Below, one piece after another: positions 27,318 through 37,164 of a DNA stretch of 64,000 nucleotides. How positions within the stretch are numbered: position 1 is the stretch's first letter; each line of letters begins with the position of its first letter. Source of the DNA: Litorihabitans aurantiacus (lineage in GTDB: Bacteria > Actinomycetota > Actinomycetes > Actinomycetales > Beutenbergiaceae). A model generated the notes under the pieces. That model was not told where the DNA came from. It saw only the letters and a program-made list of their open reading frames with translations, and did no database searches. Both the position numbers and the translations under genes were made by a program. The DNA is taken from assembly GCF_030161595.1 (NCBI RefSeq), contig NZ_BSUM01000001.1, positions 682,001-746,000 of the forward strand, read 5' to 3'.

Positions 27318-28379
27318 ATGGCCCACCAGTGGCGCGGACTGATCGCCGAGTACGCCGAGCACCTGCCGATCGAGCCGGGCGAGCCCGTCATCACGCTCGG
27401 CGAGGGCGGGACGCCGCTCGTGGCCTCGGCCGCGCTGTCGGAGCGCACGGGGGCTCGCGTGCACCTCAAGGTCGAGGGCGCGAACCCGACGGGCTCCTTC
27501 AAGGACCGCGGCATGACGATGGCCGTGTCCAAGGTCGCCGCCGCCGGGGGAGCGCTCGTGCTGTGCGCCTCCACCGGGAACACCTCGGCCTCGGCCGCCG
27601 CGTACGCCGCGCACGCGGGCCTGCCCTGCGCCGTCGTGCTCCCGGCGGGGAAGATCGCCGCGGGCAAGCTCGCGCAGGCGATCGTGCACGGCGCGACGCT
27701 GGTCTCGCTCGAGGGCAACTTCGACGACGGGCTGCGCGTGGTCCGCGAGCTCGGCCAGCGCCCCGACGTCGCGCTCGTGAACTCGGTCAACCCCTACCGC
27801 CTGCAGGGGCAGAAGACCGCGGCGTTCGAGATCGTCGACGCGCTCGGCGACGCCCCGGACATCCACGTGCTCCCGGTCGGGAACGCCGGCAACATCTCGG
27901 CCTACTGGATGGGCTACCGCGAGTACGCGGTCGCGGGGCACGCCACGCGCACCCCGCGGATGTGGGGCGTCCAGGCCGACGGCGCCGCACCCTTCGTCAA
28001 GGGCGAGCCGGTGGAGAACCCCGAGACGATCGCGACGGCGATCCGCATCGGCAACCCCGCCTCGTGGTCGCTCGCGACGGCGGCGCGCGACGAGTCGGGC
28101 GGTCGGATCGACGCCGTCTCCGACGCCGAGATCCTCGACGCGCAGGCGCTGATCGCCCGCGAGGTCGGGGTGTTCGTCGAGCCGGCGTCGGCGGCCTCGG
28201 TGGCCGGGCTCCTGGCACGCGCCGCGGCCGGCGAGGTCCCCGCGGGCGCCACGATCGTGTGCACCGTGACGGGCAACGGCCTCAAGGACACGGCGACCGC
28301 GCTGGGGGAGACGCCGATCGACCCCGTCGTGGTGCCGCCGACGACCGCCGCGGTCGCCGACGCGCTGCGGCTGGTCTGA
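27318..28379 (+). CDS. thrC: Threonine synthase
   Basis: This pyridoxal-phosphate enzyme converts O-phosphohomoserine to threonine. The 353-residue protein is the short actinobacterial type. The cofactor lysine is in TGSFKDRGM (about residue 60). The phosphate-binding glycine loop is [13 protein letters not shown], and VTGNGLKD near the C-terminus is diagnostic. It lies between hom and thrB with short gaps, and a GGAG site precedes the ATG. Confidence 0.95.
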   Translation: MAHQWRGLIAEYAEHLPIEPGEPVITLGEGGTPLVASAALSERTGARVHLKVEGANPTGSFKDRGMTMAVSKVAAAGGALVLCASTGNTSASAAAYAAHAGLPCAVVLPAGKIAAGKLAQAIVHGATLVSLEGNFDDGLRVVRELGQRPDVALVNSVNPYRLQGQKTAAFEIVDALGDAPDIHVLPVGNAGNISAYWMGYREYAVAGHATRTPRMWGVQADGAAPFVKGEPVENPETIATAIRIGNPASWSLATAARDESGGRIDAVSDAEILDAQALIAREVGVFVEPASAASVAGLLARAAAGEVPAGATIVCTVTGNGLKDTATALGETPIDPVVVPPTTAAVADALRLV

Positions 28380-28412
28380 GGATCGGCCGGACCGCCGAGT
28401 GAGGACCGCCGC

Positions 28413-29324
28413 ATGAGGATCGCTAATGACTCCGTCCGGGTCCGCGTCCCCGCCACGAGTGCCAACCTCGGCCCGGGGTTCGACGTGCTCGGGATCGCGC
28501 TCGGCCTCCACGACGTCGTGGAGGTGCGCGCGACCGCGGGCGCGACCCGCACCGCGGTGCGCGGCGAGGGTGCGCAGACCGTGCCCGACGGCGAGGACCA
28601 CCTCGTCGTCCGCGCCGTCCGGGCGGGGCTCGAGCACGCGGGCGCACCGCAGGTCGGTCTCGACCTGTCCGCCTACAACCGCATCCCGCACGGGCGCGGC
28701 CTCGGCTCGTCGGCGGCCGCCGTCGTGGCCGGACTCGTGGCGGCGCGCGGCCTGATCTCCGAGCCCGAGGCGCTCGCCGACGACGTGGTCCTCGAGCTCG
28801 CGACGGCGTGGGAGGGGCACCCGGACAACGCCGCCGCCGCGATCTACGGCGGGGCGACGCTCGCGTGGGCGCCGGGTGCGGCTGCGGGTGAGACGGCGCG
28901 TACCGTGCGGGCCGAGCGGCTCGACGTCGACGCCGCCCTCACCTGCACGGCCTTCATCCCGGCCACGGAGCTCGCCACGAAGGTCGCGCGCGGGGTGCTG
29001 CCCGACGTCGTGCCGCACGCCGACGCGGCATTCACCGGATCGCGCACCGCGCTGCTCGTGCTCGCGCTGGCGGGCCGCACCGACCTGATGATGACGGCGA
29101 CGGAGGACCGGCTGCACCAGCCGTACCGCCGCGACGTCCTGAGCGACTCCTCGGAGCTCGTCGACGCGTTGCGCGCCGCCGGCCACCCGGCCGTGATCTC
29201 GGGGGCGGGGCCGACCGTCCTGGTGCTCGGCACGGTGCCCGAGCGGCTGGAGTCGGCCGTCGTCGCGCGGGGCTGGCGCGCCGTGCGCCTGCCGGTCGAC
29301 CACGCGGGGGCCGCTGCCGTGTAG
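28413..29324 (+). CDS. thrB: Homoserine kinase
   Basis: This GHMP-superfamily kinase phosphorylates homoserine for ThrC. The 303-residue protein shows the substrate motif PATSANLGPGFDVLG at the start, the ATP-binding GRGLGSSAAAVVAG (about residue 93) and the C-terminal ISGAGPTVL motif. It is the last gene of the lysA-hom-thrC-thrB cluster. Its stop codon coincides with a TAGTCT sequence that may be the -10 box for rho. Confidence 0.95.
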   Translation: MRIANDSVRVRVPATSANLGPGFDVLGIALGLHDVVEVRATAGATRTAVRGEGAQTVPDGEDHLVVRAVRAGLEHAGAPQVGLDLSAYNRIPHGRGLGSSAAAVVAGLVAARGLISEPEALADDVVLELATAWEGHPDNAAAAIYGGATLAWAPGAAAGETARTVRAERLDVDAALTCTAFIPATELATKVARGVLPDVVPHADAAFTGSRTALLVLALAGRTDLMMTATEDRLHQPYRRDVLSDSSELVDALRAAGHPAVISGAGPTVLVLGTVPERLESAVVARGWRAVRLPVDHAGAAAV

Positions 29325-29598
29325 TCTGGTGGTGCACCGCGCGGATCGATCGGACTCATCGACGCACGGCGGCATCCACCGAACGGCCACCGGCGCTCCG
29401 CCGTGGTCCCCGTCGGCTCCCACCGGGTGAACACCATCGCGGTGACGAGCGGCGAGACGACCTGTGGCCCCACTCCTGGGTGCCGCGGGCATGCGATCCA
29501 CCGCCAGGTGCTTCCGAGCCCCTGCCGCCGGCATCTCCGAACGCAGCGGCCGGAACCCCACGACTTCGCGCCACCCGGGCGCACCGCAAAGGACACTC
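29325..29598 (+). other. Leader region of rho
   Basis: This 274-bp region lies between thrB and the rho start. TAGTCT at 29322-29327 could be a -10 box, which would give rho a leader of about 265 nt. The frame of rho is open from GTG 29464, so a longer Rho N-terminus is possible, but the GTG at 29599 has an AAAGGA site. Rho is autoregulated by termination in its leader in other bacteria, and a similar role here is inference. Confidence 0.4.
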
Positions 29599-31685
29599 GT
29601 GACCGACACCACCGACGCTGCCGCCTCGCGCGGCGGGTCCCTCAGCACCCTCCGTCTCGCCGAGCTGCAGCAGGTCGCCAGCGGCCTCGGCATCTCCGGG
29701 ACCTCCAAGATGCGCAAGGGCGACCTCGTGACCGCCATCCGCTCGGCGCGCGGCGCCGGCGGGAGCGCGTCCTCCGCGCCCGCGCGCTCCGCCGAGCGCG
29801 CGCCCCGCGCCGCGCGCGCTGCCGGCGACGACGCCGCGGCTGCCGCACCGGCGACGGCGCAGCCCGCGGCGTCGTCGGCCCCCTCCTCCGACTCGGCGCG
29901 GGCCGAGCGCGCCGCCGACGGCGAACCCCGCCGCGGGCGTGGGCGTCGCGAGGGTGGCGCGCCCGACCAGCGCACCTCCGAGCAGCGCACCTCCGAGCAG
30001 GCCACCTCGTCGGATGCGGCCGCGGCCGATCGCGGCGAGCGGTCCGAGCGTGCTCGCCAGTCCGACGGTGCCTCGACCGACGGCGACGGCGGAGGTCGCC
30101 AAGGCGGGCGTCGTCAGCGCGACGGCGGCGGGCGCCAGGGCGGGCGCCGCCAGGGGCTGGACGACATCAAGCTCCCCGAGCCGCGCAGCGAGGACGAGGC
30201 CGGCCAGACCGCACAGGGCGGCCAGCCCGGGCAGGGTGGTCAGCAGGGTCGTGGTGGCCAGGGCGGCAACCAGGGTCAGCGGGGAAACCAGGGCAACCAG
30301 GGCGGCCAGAGCAACCAGGGCGGCCAGAACCAGGGCGGCAACTCCGGTGGCCGGCAGCGCACCCAGGACATCTTCGACGACGAGCCCGGCGGGCGCCGTC
30401 GTCGCGGCCGTGATCGCTTCCGCGACCGTGATCGCGACCGCGGCGGCAAGCGACGCGGCGGTCGCGGCGACGCGCCGCTGACCTACGACGAGGTCGAGCT
30501 GTCGGACGACGACGTGCTCGTGCCCGTCGCCGGCGTCCTCGACATCACCGACAACTACGGCTTCGTGCGCACGTCCGGCTACCTGCCGGGGTCCGACGAC
30601 GTCTACGTGCCGCTCGGCCAGGTGAAGAAGAACGCGCTGCGCCGCGGCGACGCCATCACCGGCGCCATCCGCGCCCCCGCGAGGGCGAGCAGCAGGGCGG
30701 CGGCCAGGGCAACCGCCAGAAGTACAACGCGCTGGTCCGCCTCGACACGGTCAACGGCATGCCGGTCGACAAGGCCCGCAACCGACCGGAGTTCGGCAAG
30801 CTCACCCCGCTCTACCCGCAGCAGCGTCTGCGCCTGGAGACCCAGCCGCAGGCCATCACGGCCCGCATCATCGACCTGGTCTCGCCGATCGGGAAGGGCC
30901 AGCGCGGCCTCATCGTGGCGCCCCCGAAGGCGGGCAAGACGATCGTGATGCAGCAGATCGCGAACGCGATCACGACGAACAACCCCGAGGTCCACCTCAT
31001 GGTCGTCCTCGCGGACGAGCGTCCCGAGGAGGTCACCGACTGGGAGCGCACGGTCAAGGGCGAGGTCATCGCCTCGACGTTCGACCGCCCGCCGTCCGAC
31101 CACACGATCGTCGCGGAGCTCGCCATCGAGCGCGCCAAGCGTCTGGTCGAGCTCGGCCAGGACGTCGTCGTGCTGCTGGACTCCCTGACGCGACTCTCGC
31201 GCGCCTACAACCTGGCGGCTCCGGCGTCGGGCCGCATCCTGTCCGGTGGTGTGGACGCCTCGGCGCTCTACCCGCCCAAGAAGTTCTTCGGTGCGGCGCG
31301 CAACATCGAGCGGGGCGGCTCGCTCACGATCCTCGCGACGGCGCTGGTGGAGACCGGCTCCAAGATGGACGAGGTCATCTTCGAGGAGTTCAAGGGCACG
31401 GGGAACATGGAGCTGCGGCTCTCGCGCCACCTGTCCGACAAGCGCGTCTTCCCGGCGATCGACGTCAACGCCTCGAGCACGCGCCGCGAGGAGATCCTGG
31501 TCGCGGCCGACGAGCTGAAGATCATCTGGAAGCTGCGTCGGATCATGGGTGGCCTCGAGCAGCAGCCCGCGCTCGAGCTGCTGCTGGGCAAGGTCCGTGA
31601 GCTGCCGACCAACGCCGAGTTCCTCATGACCGTCCAGAAGACGACCCCGTCGGTCCCGAACCAGACCAACGAGCTCGTCGGCTGA
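29599..31685 (+). CDS. rho: Transcription termination factor Rho (one frame break)
   Basis: Rho is the hexameric RNA-dependent ATPase that ends transcription. The roughly 695-residue protein has an N-terminal Rho_N helix domain (STLRLAELQQVASGLG) and a long insert. The RNA-binding cold-shock-like domain is GVLDITDNYGFVRTSGYLPG. The ATPase core has Walker A PPKAGKT, Walker B VVVLLDSLTR and the Q/R-loop region. The insert (about residues 50-295) is Arg/Asp-rich and contains a Gly/Gln/Asn-rich run near residues 200-255. One base is missing at CCCCC 30674-30678; restoring it gives RAPREGEQQGGGQGNRQKYNALVRL. Rho is essential in related actinobacteria, so the break is probably a sequence error. Confidence 0.95.
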
Positions 31686-31686
31686 C

Positions 31687-31827
31687 CGCGAGAGGTTCTC
31701 TGACCCTCCCCGAGAGGTTTTCCGACACCGCGGGGAGGGTCCGCAGCCCTTCGGCGAGCGTCAGGAAACCTCTCGGCGAGGGTCCGCAATCCTCTCGCGG
31801 AGGGTCGGAAAACCTCTCGCGAGGGTC
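31687..31827. repeat. Cluster of five palindrome arms between rho and rpmE
   Basis: A roughly 22-bp unit with core CGAGAGGTTTTCCGACCCTC occurs twice in plus orientation (about 31687-31710 and 31709-31739). It occurs three times in minus orientation (about 31756-31776, 31778-31800 and 31800-31821), each with small changes. Opposed copies can pair over about 20 bp and form large hairpins just after the rho stop. It could end rho transcription or be a mobile repeat; no coding potential is seen. Confidence 0.75.
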
Positions 31828-31922
31828 GACTTGACGGGTCTGGCAGAATACTTGTCGGCTTCCGGTTCACGTCCCTCGCTCCGCAGGTGGCGACCCGGCA
31901 GCACCCCACACAGGAGGACTCC

Positions 31923-32138
31923 ATGAAGAGCGGTATCCACCCCGAGTACGTCGTCACCGAGGTGACGTGCACGTGCGGCAACACCTTCACCACCCGCAGC
32001 ACCGAGAAGTCGGGCAAGATCAGCTCCGACGTGTGCAGCGCCTGCCACCCGTTCTACACGGGCAAGCAGAAGATCCTCGACACGGGTGGTCGCGTCGCGG
32101 CGTTCGAGCGCCGCTTCGGCAAGAAGGCCGCCAACTAG
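31923..32138 (+). CDS. rpmE: Large-subunit ribosomal protein bL31
   Basis: This 71-residue ribosomal protein is of the zinc-binding type. The metal ligands are visible as CTC near residue 16 and CSAC near residue 38. The protein begins MKSGIHPEY and ends with [10 protein letters not shown]. The ATG at 31923 has a strong CAGGAGG site 5 nt upstream. A perfect terminator follows, so it is probably transcribed alone. A TTGACG at 31831 with AGAATA shortly after may be part of its promoter, but the spacing is poor. Confidence 0.96.
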   Translation: MKSGIHPEYVVTEVTCTCGNTFTTRSTEKSGKISSDVCSACHPFYTGKQKILDTGGRVAAFERRFGKKAAN

Positions 32139-32146
32139 CGACCTCG

Positions 32147-32192
32147 GCGAGCGCCGGCACCCCTGCGGGTGCCGGCGCTCGCTTCGTCTTTT
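32147..32192 (+). terminator. Rho-independent terminator of rpmE
   Basis: A perfect 16-bp stem (GCGAGCGCCGGCACCC/GGGTGCCGGCGCTCGC) with a 4-nt loop is followed by TTCGTCTTTT. It is the most classical terminator in the window. Confidence 0.95.
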
Positions 32193-32243
32193 CCGCCCCG
32201 GAGCTCTTCCGCCCGGAACCCCGGCCACCCGCAAGGAGATCGC

Positions 32244-33329
32244 GTGAGCGAGGACTTCGCCGTCGTGCACGGCCTGCTCGAGGAGTACGCCCAGCTCGAG
32301 CGCGACCTCGCCGACCCCGAGCTGCACGCGAGCCCCGGGCGCGCGAAGAAGGTCGGCCGGCGCTACTCCGAGCTGGGCCGCGTCGTCGGCGCCTACCGCG
32401 CGTGGCGCAGCGTCGTCTCCGACGCCGAGGCCGCCGCCGAGCTGGCCGACGAGGACCCCGACTTCGCCGCCGAGCACGCCGAGCTGCTCGCGAAGGTCGC
32501 GCCCGCTGCGGACCACCTGCGCCGCGTGCTCGTTCCGCGCGACCCCGACGACGGCCGCGACGTCATCCTCGAGATCAAGGCCGGCGAGGGCGGGGAGGAG
32601 TCCGCGCTGTTCGCGGGCGACCTGCTGCGCATGTACACGCGCTACGCCGAGCGCCGCGGCTGGTCCACGCAGGTCATCGAGTTCACCGACTCCGCGCTCG
32701 GCGGCTACAAGGACGTCCAGCTCGCCGTGAAGTCGCGCGGCAACGCTCCGGAGGAGGGGGTCTGGGCCGCCCTGAAGTACGAGGGCGGCGTCCACCGCGT
32801 GCAGCGCGTGCCCGTCACCGAGTCGCAGGGCCGCATCCACACCTCCGCGGCCGGCGTGCTCGTGCTGCCCGAGGCCGACGACGAGGGCGAGGTCGAGATC
32901 GAGCAGAACGACCTGCGCATCGACGTCTTCCGCTCCTCGGGACCGGGCGGCCAGAGCGTCAACACCACCGACTCCGCCGTCCGCATCACCCACCTGCCCA
33001 CCGGCATCGTGGTCTCGATGCAGAACGAGAAGAGCCAGCTGCAGAACCGTGAGGCCGGGATGCGCGTGCTGCGCGCCCGCATCCTCGCCGCTCGCCAGGA
33101 GGCCGCCGACGCCGCGGCCAGCGAGGCGCGCCGCAGCCAGGTCCGCACCGTCGACCGCTCCGAGCGCATCCGCACCTACAACTTCCCCGAGAACCGCATC
33201 GCCGACCACCGCACGGGCTACAAGGCCTACAACCTCGACGCGGTGCTCGACGGCGACCTCGACCCCCTGCTCGCCTCGGCGATCGAGATGGACGAGGCGG
33301 CACGGCTGGCGGCCGCGGGGGAGCGGTGA
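32244..33329 (+). CDS. prfA: Peptide chain release factor 1
   Basis: RF1 recognises UAA and UAG stop codons and triggers peptide release. The 361-residue protein has the peptidyl-transferase GGQ motif in [17 protein letters not shown] (about residue 235). Its codon-recognition region contains [13 protein letters not shown], with the expected PxT tripeptide as PVT. The GTG at 32244 follows an AAGGAG site. It overlaps prmC, which methylates the GGQ glutamine. Confidence 0.96.
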   Translation: MSEDFAVVHGLLEEYAQLERDLADPELHASPGRAKKVGRRYSELGRVVGAYRAWRSVVSDAEAAAELADEDPDFAAEHAELLAKVAPAADHLRRVLVPRDPDDGRDVILEIKAGEGGEESALFAGDLLRMYTRYAERRGWSTQVIEFTDSALGGYKDVQLAVKSRGNAPEEGVWAALKYEGGVHRVQRVPVTESQGRIHTSAAGVLVLPEADDEGEVEIEQNDLRIDVFRSSGPGGQSVNTTDSAVRITHLPTGIVVSMQNEKSQLQNREAGMRVLRARILAARQEAADAAASEARRSQVRTVDRSERIRTYNFPENRIADHRTGYKAYNLDAVLDGDLDPLLASAIEMDEAARLAAAGER

Positions 33330-34201
33330 CGCAGCCCGACCTGCGGTCGATGGTCCGGGGCGCCGCCGGGATCCTGGCCGAGGCGGGCGTGCCCTCGCCC
33401 GAGCACGACGCGCGCGCGCTCGCGACCCACCTCCTCGACGTCCCGCACCTCGCCTACGCCCCGGCCGAGCTCCCGGACGACTTCCGTGCCGACTTCGCCG
33501 CCCTCGTCGATCGCCGACGGCGCCGCGAACCCCTGCAGCACATCGTCGGTCACGCCGCGTTCCGGCACGTGACGCTGGCCGCCGAACCCGGCGTCTTCGT
33601 CCCGCGGCCGGAGACCGAGGTGGTCGCGCAGCACGGCGTCGACGCCGCGCTCGCCGTCGCGGCGGCCGGGCGCGAGCCCCTGCTCGTCGACCTGTGCTGC
33701 GGCGCCGGCGGGATCGCGGTCTCGCTCGCCGTCGAGGTGCCCGGCGCGCGCGTGATCGCCGTCGACGCCTCGCCCGAGGCCGTCGCCCTCACCCGCCGCA
33801 ACCACGCCGCGAACGCACCCGAGGACGGCGCCGGGGTGCGCGTGGAGCAGGGCGACGTGCGCGACCCCGCACTCCTGGCCGACCTCGACGGCACCGTCGA
33901 CGTCCTCGTCTCCAACCCGCCCTACATCCCGCCCGACGCCGTCCCGAACGAGCCCGAGGTGCGCGAGCACGACCCCGATCTCGCGCTCTACGGGGGCGGC
34001 GCCGACGGGCTGGAGGTGCCGCGCGCCGTCGTGCTCACCGCCCGCCGCCTGCTGCGCGGCGGGGGAGTGTTCGTGATGGAGCACGCCGAGGTGCAGGCGG
34101 CCGCGGTGCGCGCGATCACGAGCGCCGCGGGGTTCGTCGACGTGACGAGCTTCACCGACCTGACGGGTCGGGACCGGGGCGTGCGCGCCGTCGCTCCCTG
34201 A
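33326..34201 (+). CDS. prmC: Release-factor glutamine N5-methyltransferase
   Basis: PrmC methylates the glutamine of the GGQ motif in release factors using S-adenosylmethionine. The 291-residue protein has a helical N-terminal substrate domain ([12 protein letters not shown]). The Rossmann methyltransferase domain shows the cofactor loop [14 protein letters not shown] and the catalytic NPPYIP motif (about residue 193). The GTG overlaps the prfA stop as GTGA. Its last 50 bp overlap the 3' end of the opposite-strand VanZ-like gene. Confidence 0.95.
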   Translation: MTQPDLRSMVRGAAGILAEAGVPSPEHDARALATHLLDVPHLAYAPAELPDDFRADFAALVDRRRRREPLQHIVGHAAFRHVTLAAEPGVFVPRPETEVVAQHGVDAALAVAAAGREPLLVDLCCGAGGIAVSLAVEVPGARVIAVDASPEAVALTRRNHAANAPEDGAGVRVEQGDVRDPALLADLDGTVDVLVSNPPYIPPDAVPNEPEVREHDPDLALYGGGADGLEVPRAVVLTARRLLRGGGVFVMEHAEVQAAAVRAITSAAGFVDVTSFTDLTGRDRGVRAVAP

Positions 34202-34553
34202 GGCGCCGCGCCGCGCGCCAGGCGAGCCACCCCACGGCGATCCCGACGGCGTCCGCGGCCAGGTCCGCCAGGTCGCCCGTCCGGTCGGGCAGGAACAGGT
34301 GCTGGACCACCTCGCTCGCCACGGCGTTCAGCGCGACGAGCGCCAGCAGCAGCCGCGGCCGGACGCCCGCCAGCAGCCCGGTGAACGTCAGCGCGGCGAA
34401 GCTGGCGGCGTGACCGACGAGGTCGGGGCGCAGGCCCAGGGGCAGCTCGACGCCGGGCCCGGGCACCGCGGGGGCGTACATCGCCCAGAGGTTGACGGCG
34501 AGCGCGGCGGCCAGCAGGAGGCGGCGCAGCACGAGGGTGGATCGAGGCGGCAC
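34152..34553 (-). CDS. VanZ-like membrane protein
   Basis: This 133-residue protein has four hydrophobic stretches and the VanZ-type acidic and charged signature (HAASFAALTFTGLL; SEVVQHLFLPDRTGDLADLAADAVGI). In vancomycin-resistance clusters VanZ lowers teicoplanin sensitivity, but most chromosomal members have no known role. It starts at a GTG, divergently from the SUA5-like gene 50 bp away. The basic C-terminal tail overlaps the end of prmC by 50 bp on the opposite strand. Confidence 0.8.
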   Translation of the reverse strand: MPPRSTLVLRRLLLAAALAVNLWAMYAPAVPGPGVELPLGLRPDLVGHAASFAALTFTGLLAGVRPRLLLALVALNAVASEVVQHLFLPDRTGDLADLAADAVGIAVGWLAWRAARRLRERRRARPGPDPSGR

Positions 34554-34603
34554 CCCGGCAGCCTGCCACGTCGGCCGGCGGCAGCCGTGGGAGGATCGCT
34601 CGC

Positions 34604-35365
34604 GTGACCATCCTGCCGTGCACCCCGCAGCAGCGCGCCGCCAGCATCGAGCAGGCGACCACCGTGCTCTCCACCGGCGGCCTCGTCGTCCTCCCGACCG
34701 ACACGGTCTACGGGATCGCGGCCGACGCGTTCGACGCCGACGCCGTCGCCGCCCTGCTGGCCGCCAAGGGCCGGGGCCGGCAGATGCCGCCGCCCGTGCT
34801 GGTGGCCACCCCCGCGATGCTCGACGTGCTCGCGGTCGACGTCGCGCCCGCCGCCCGCGCGCTGGCCGAGGCGTTCTGGCCCGGCGCGCTCACGATCATC
34901 GTCCGCGCGCAGCCGACGCTGACGTGGGACCTGGGGGAGACGGCCGGCACGGTCGCCCTCCGCATGCCCGACCACGAGGTCGCGCTCGACCTCCTGCGCG
35001 CGACCGGTCCGCTCGCCGTCTCCTCGGCCAACCGCACGGGTGCGCCTGCGGCCACGACGGCGCAGGGCGCCAAGGACCAGCTCGGCGCGCGCGTCGCGGG
35101 CTACCTGGACGACGGTGAGGCCCCCGGCGGGCAGCCCTCGACCATCGTCGACGCGACGGGTCCGCGCTTGCGGATCGTGCGCGACGGCGCGATCGACCGC
35201 GCGCGGCTCGCCGCCGTCGTGCCCCACCTGGGGGAGGTCGAGGAGGCTGCGCAGGTCGAGGAGGTCGAGGAGGTCGACGTCGTCGACGTCGTCGACGGCG
35301 AGGCCACCGACGAGCCCGCCGCCTCCGACGAGGCGCGCGACGGCGACGCGGGGCAGCCCGGGTGA
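34604..35365 (+). CDS. L-threonylcarbamoyladenylate synthase (SUA5/YwlC/TsaC family)
   Basis: This enzyme makes threonylcarbamoyl-AMP from threonine, bicarbonate and ATP for the t6A37 modification of tRNAs reading ANN codons. The 253-residue protein has the YrdC-fold core, with LPTDTVYGIAADAF near residue 30, KGRGRQMPPPVLV, and the late SSANRTGAPA motif. After about residue 205 a repetitive acidic tail (EVEEVEEVDVVDVVDG) replaces the SUA5 domain. It overlaps the following transferase gene by GTGA. Confidence 0.92.
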   Translation: MTILPCTPQQRAASIEQATTVLSTGGLVVLPTDTVYGIAADAFDADAVAALLAAKGRGRQMPPPVLVATPAMLDVLAVDVAPAARALAEAFWPGALTIIVRAQPTLTWDLGETAGTVALRMPDHEVALDLLRATGPLAVSSANRTGAPAATTAQGAKDQLGARVAGYLDDGEAPGGQPSTIVDATGPRLRIVRDGAIDRARLAAVVPHLGEVEEAAQVEEVEEVDVVDVVDGEATDEPAASDEARDGDAGQPG

Positions 35366-36504
35366 GGATCTACCTGCTCGTCATCGCGCTGGCGGCGGCG
35401 GTGACGTTCGTGGCCACCCCGCTCGTGCGCGTCCTGGCCCGCCGCGTGAACGCCGTGACGCCGCTGCGCGACCGGGACGTCCACACCGTGCCGACGCCCC
35501 GCCTGGGCGGGATCGCGATGCTGGCGGGATTCGCCGTCGCACTTCTCGTGGCCTCGCGCACCGAGTTCCTCGGCGACGTGTTCACGATGTCGAACCAGGC
35601 GTGGGCGATCCTCGGTGCTGCCGGGCTGATCTGCGTGCTCGGCGCCGCGGACGACATCTGGGACCTGGACTGGATGACGAAGCTCGTGGGCCAGGTGCTG
35701 TGCGCGGGGCTCATGGTCTGGCAGGGCGTCCAGATGGTCACGGTGCCGCTGTTCGACTCGATCGCCATCTTCTCGCCGCGGATGCTGCTGGCGATCACGC
35801 TGCTCGTGGTGCTGGTCGCGATCAACGCCGTGAACTTCGTCGACGGGCTCGACGGTCTCGCCGCCGGGCTGGTCGCGATCGGCGGTGTGGCCTTCTTCGC
35901 CTACACCTACTACCTCACGCGCTCGACCGAGGCGGACTACGCCAACCTCGCCACGCTCGTGATCGCGGCGGTGGTCGGGGCGTGCCTGGGGTTCCTGCCG
36001 CACAACTTCTACCGCGCCTCGATCTTCATGGGCGACTCCGGGGCCATGTTCCTCGGGCTGACGGTCTCCGCGGCCGGCATCGTCGTGACGGGCAACATCG
36101 ACCCCGGCGCGTCGTCGCAGCTCACGGGTCTGGTGGGGCTGCCGGCGTTCCTGCCGATCCTCCTGCCGGTGGCGGTGATGCTGGTGCCGCTGGTGGACCT
36201 GGTGTTCGCCGTCGTGCGGCGCATCGCGGCGGGCAAGTCCCCGTTCGCGGCCGACGGGCAGCACCTGCACCACCGCCTCATGCAGCGCGGGCACTCCCAC
36301 CGCCGCACGGTGGTGATCCTCTACGGGTGGACGGCGATCTTCGCGGCCGGCGCCGTCGCGCTGGCGTTCCTGCCCCTCGTGACGGTGCTGATCGGCCTGG
36401 CGGTGGGGGTGGCGATCGGAGTGGTGCTGACGGCCGTGCCCCTGCCCGTGCGGCGCACCCGTCACCGGCACCGCCACGTGCGGACGCCGGAGCCGCACGC
36501 CTGA
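35362..36504 (+). CDS. Undecaprenyl-phosphate N-acetylglucosaminyl-1-phosphate transferase (WecA/TagO/MraY superfamily)
   Basis: This 380-residue polytopic membrane enzyme should transfer a sugar-1-phosphate from a UDP-sugar to decaprenyl or undecaprenyl phosphate, starting cell-wall polymer or arabinogalactan-linker synthesis. Conserved cytoplasmic motifs are DDIWDLDW, NFVDGLDGLAAG (Mg and catalytic Asp), FMGDSGAMFLG and the C-terminal HLHHRL, which favours WecA over MraY. About ten membrane helices are apparent. The same gene order, upstream of the ATP synthase operon, is found in mycobacteria. Confidence 0.9.
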   Translation: MRIYLLVIALAAAVTFVATPLVRVLARRVNAVTPLRDRDVHTVPTPRLGGIAMLAGFAVALLVASRTEFLGDVFTMSNQAWAILGAAGLICVLGAADDIWDLDWMTKLVGQVLCAGLMVWQGVQMVTVPLFDSIAIFSPRMLLAITLLVVLVAINAVNFVDGLDGLAAGLVAIGGVAFFAYTYYLTRSTEADYANLATLVIAAVVGACLGFLPHNFYRASIFMGDSGAMFLGLTVSAAGIVVTGNIDPGASSQLTGLVGLPAFLPILLPVAVMLVPLVDLVFAVVRRIAAGKSPFAADGQHLHHRLMQRGHSHRRTVVILYGWTAIFAAGAVALAFLPLVTVLIGLAVGVAIGVVLTAVPLPVRRTRHRHRHVRTPEPHA

Positions 36505-36570
36505 CGGCGCACCGGCGCGCGCCCGAGCCCTCCCCGTCGGGCCGTCACGGCCCCGTGGGAGACTGAGGGC

Positions 36571-37008
36571 ATGGTTGCCACCTCCACCCTGACCGCGCTC
36601 ATGCGCACGATCGTCCGACGCCAGAGCATCGTCAGCGCCGTCATCGTCCTCATCGGCGCCGTCGTCGGGGTGCTGGCCGCCCAGACCCCGGGCCTGTGGG
36701 GCGCGGTGCTCGGGGCCGTGATGGCGGCCATCCTCGTGGGGACCACGAGCCTGAGCCTGTGGGGCGCTGTGGGGCGCGAGCCGCAGATCCTCCTGCTCAT
36801 CGTGCTGGGCTCGTGGATCGTCAAGATGGTGCTGATCATCGCGATCCTGCTGGTCCTGCGAGAGGCGGACTTCTACGACCGCTACGTGCTCGCCGGCGTG
36901 CTCGTCAGCGTCGTCCTCGCGGGCGTCGTCATCGACATCCACGCCGTGATGACGGCGCGGCTGACGAACGTCGAGGTGCCCGAGGCGAAGGTCGACATCA
37001 CCGACTGA
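36571..37008 (+). CDS. AtpI-like small membrane protein
   Basis: This 145-residue protein has four predicted membrane helices (about residues 18-37, 42-62, 72-95 and 102-122). It sits directly before atpB, where ATP synthase protein I-like genes usually lie. Such proteins assist c-ring assembly or ion supply in other bacteria. No sequence motif fixes the function, so the call rests on topology and position. A GAGACT sequence lies 6 nt before the ATG. Confidence 0.72.
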   Translation: MVATSTLTALMRTIVRRQSIVSAVIVLIGAVVGVLAAQTPGLWGAVLGAVMAAILVGTTSLSLWGAVGREPQILLLIVLGSWIVKMVLIIAILLVLREADFYDRYVLAGVLVSVVLAGVVIDIHAVMTARLTNVEVPEAKVDITD

Positions 37009-37164
37009 GGGTGTCGCTCGGAGGCCCGTCGGAGGGTGCTCCCACCGGCCCGGTCCGGGCCGGGAGGGGCCCACGATCGGGTAGGCTGTTCAAGGAGATC
37101 ACCTGAGACCATCACGGTGAGCCGTCACTGACCTGTTCACCGACGACGCACGCGGGAGTTCCCC

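Noticed and set aside
25899-30005. A very long minus-strand open frame (about 1,370 codons) opposite hom, thrC, thrB and rho
   Set aside because: Its translation is Arg/Gly/Val-rich with no domains, and it lies exactly opposite well-supported genes. It is the usual shadow frame of very high-GC DNA.
31687-31827. A CRISPR-like array in the rho-rpmE gap
   Set aside because: Copies are in both orientations, have no regular spacers and are imperfect; no cas genes are present.
31831-31852. A sigma-70-type promoter of rpmE (TTGACG with AGAATA)
   Set aside because: The spacing between the two elements is far too short for a normal promoter, so it is mentioned only as a possibility.
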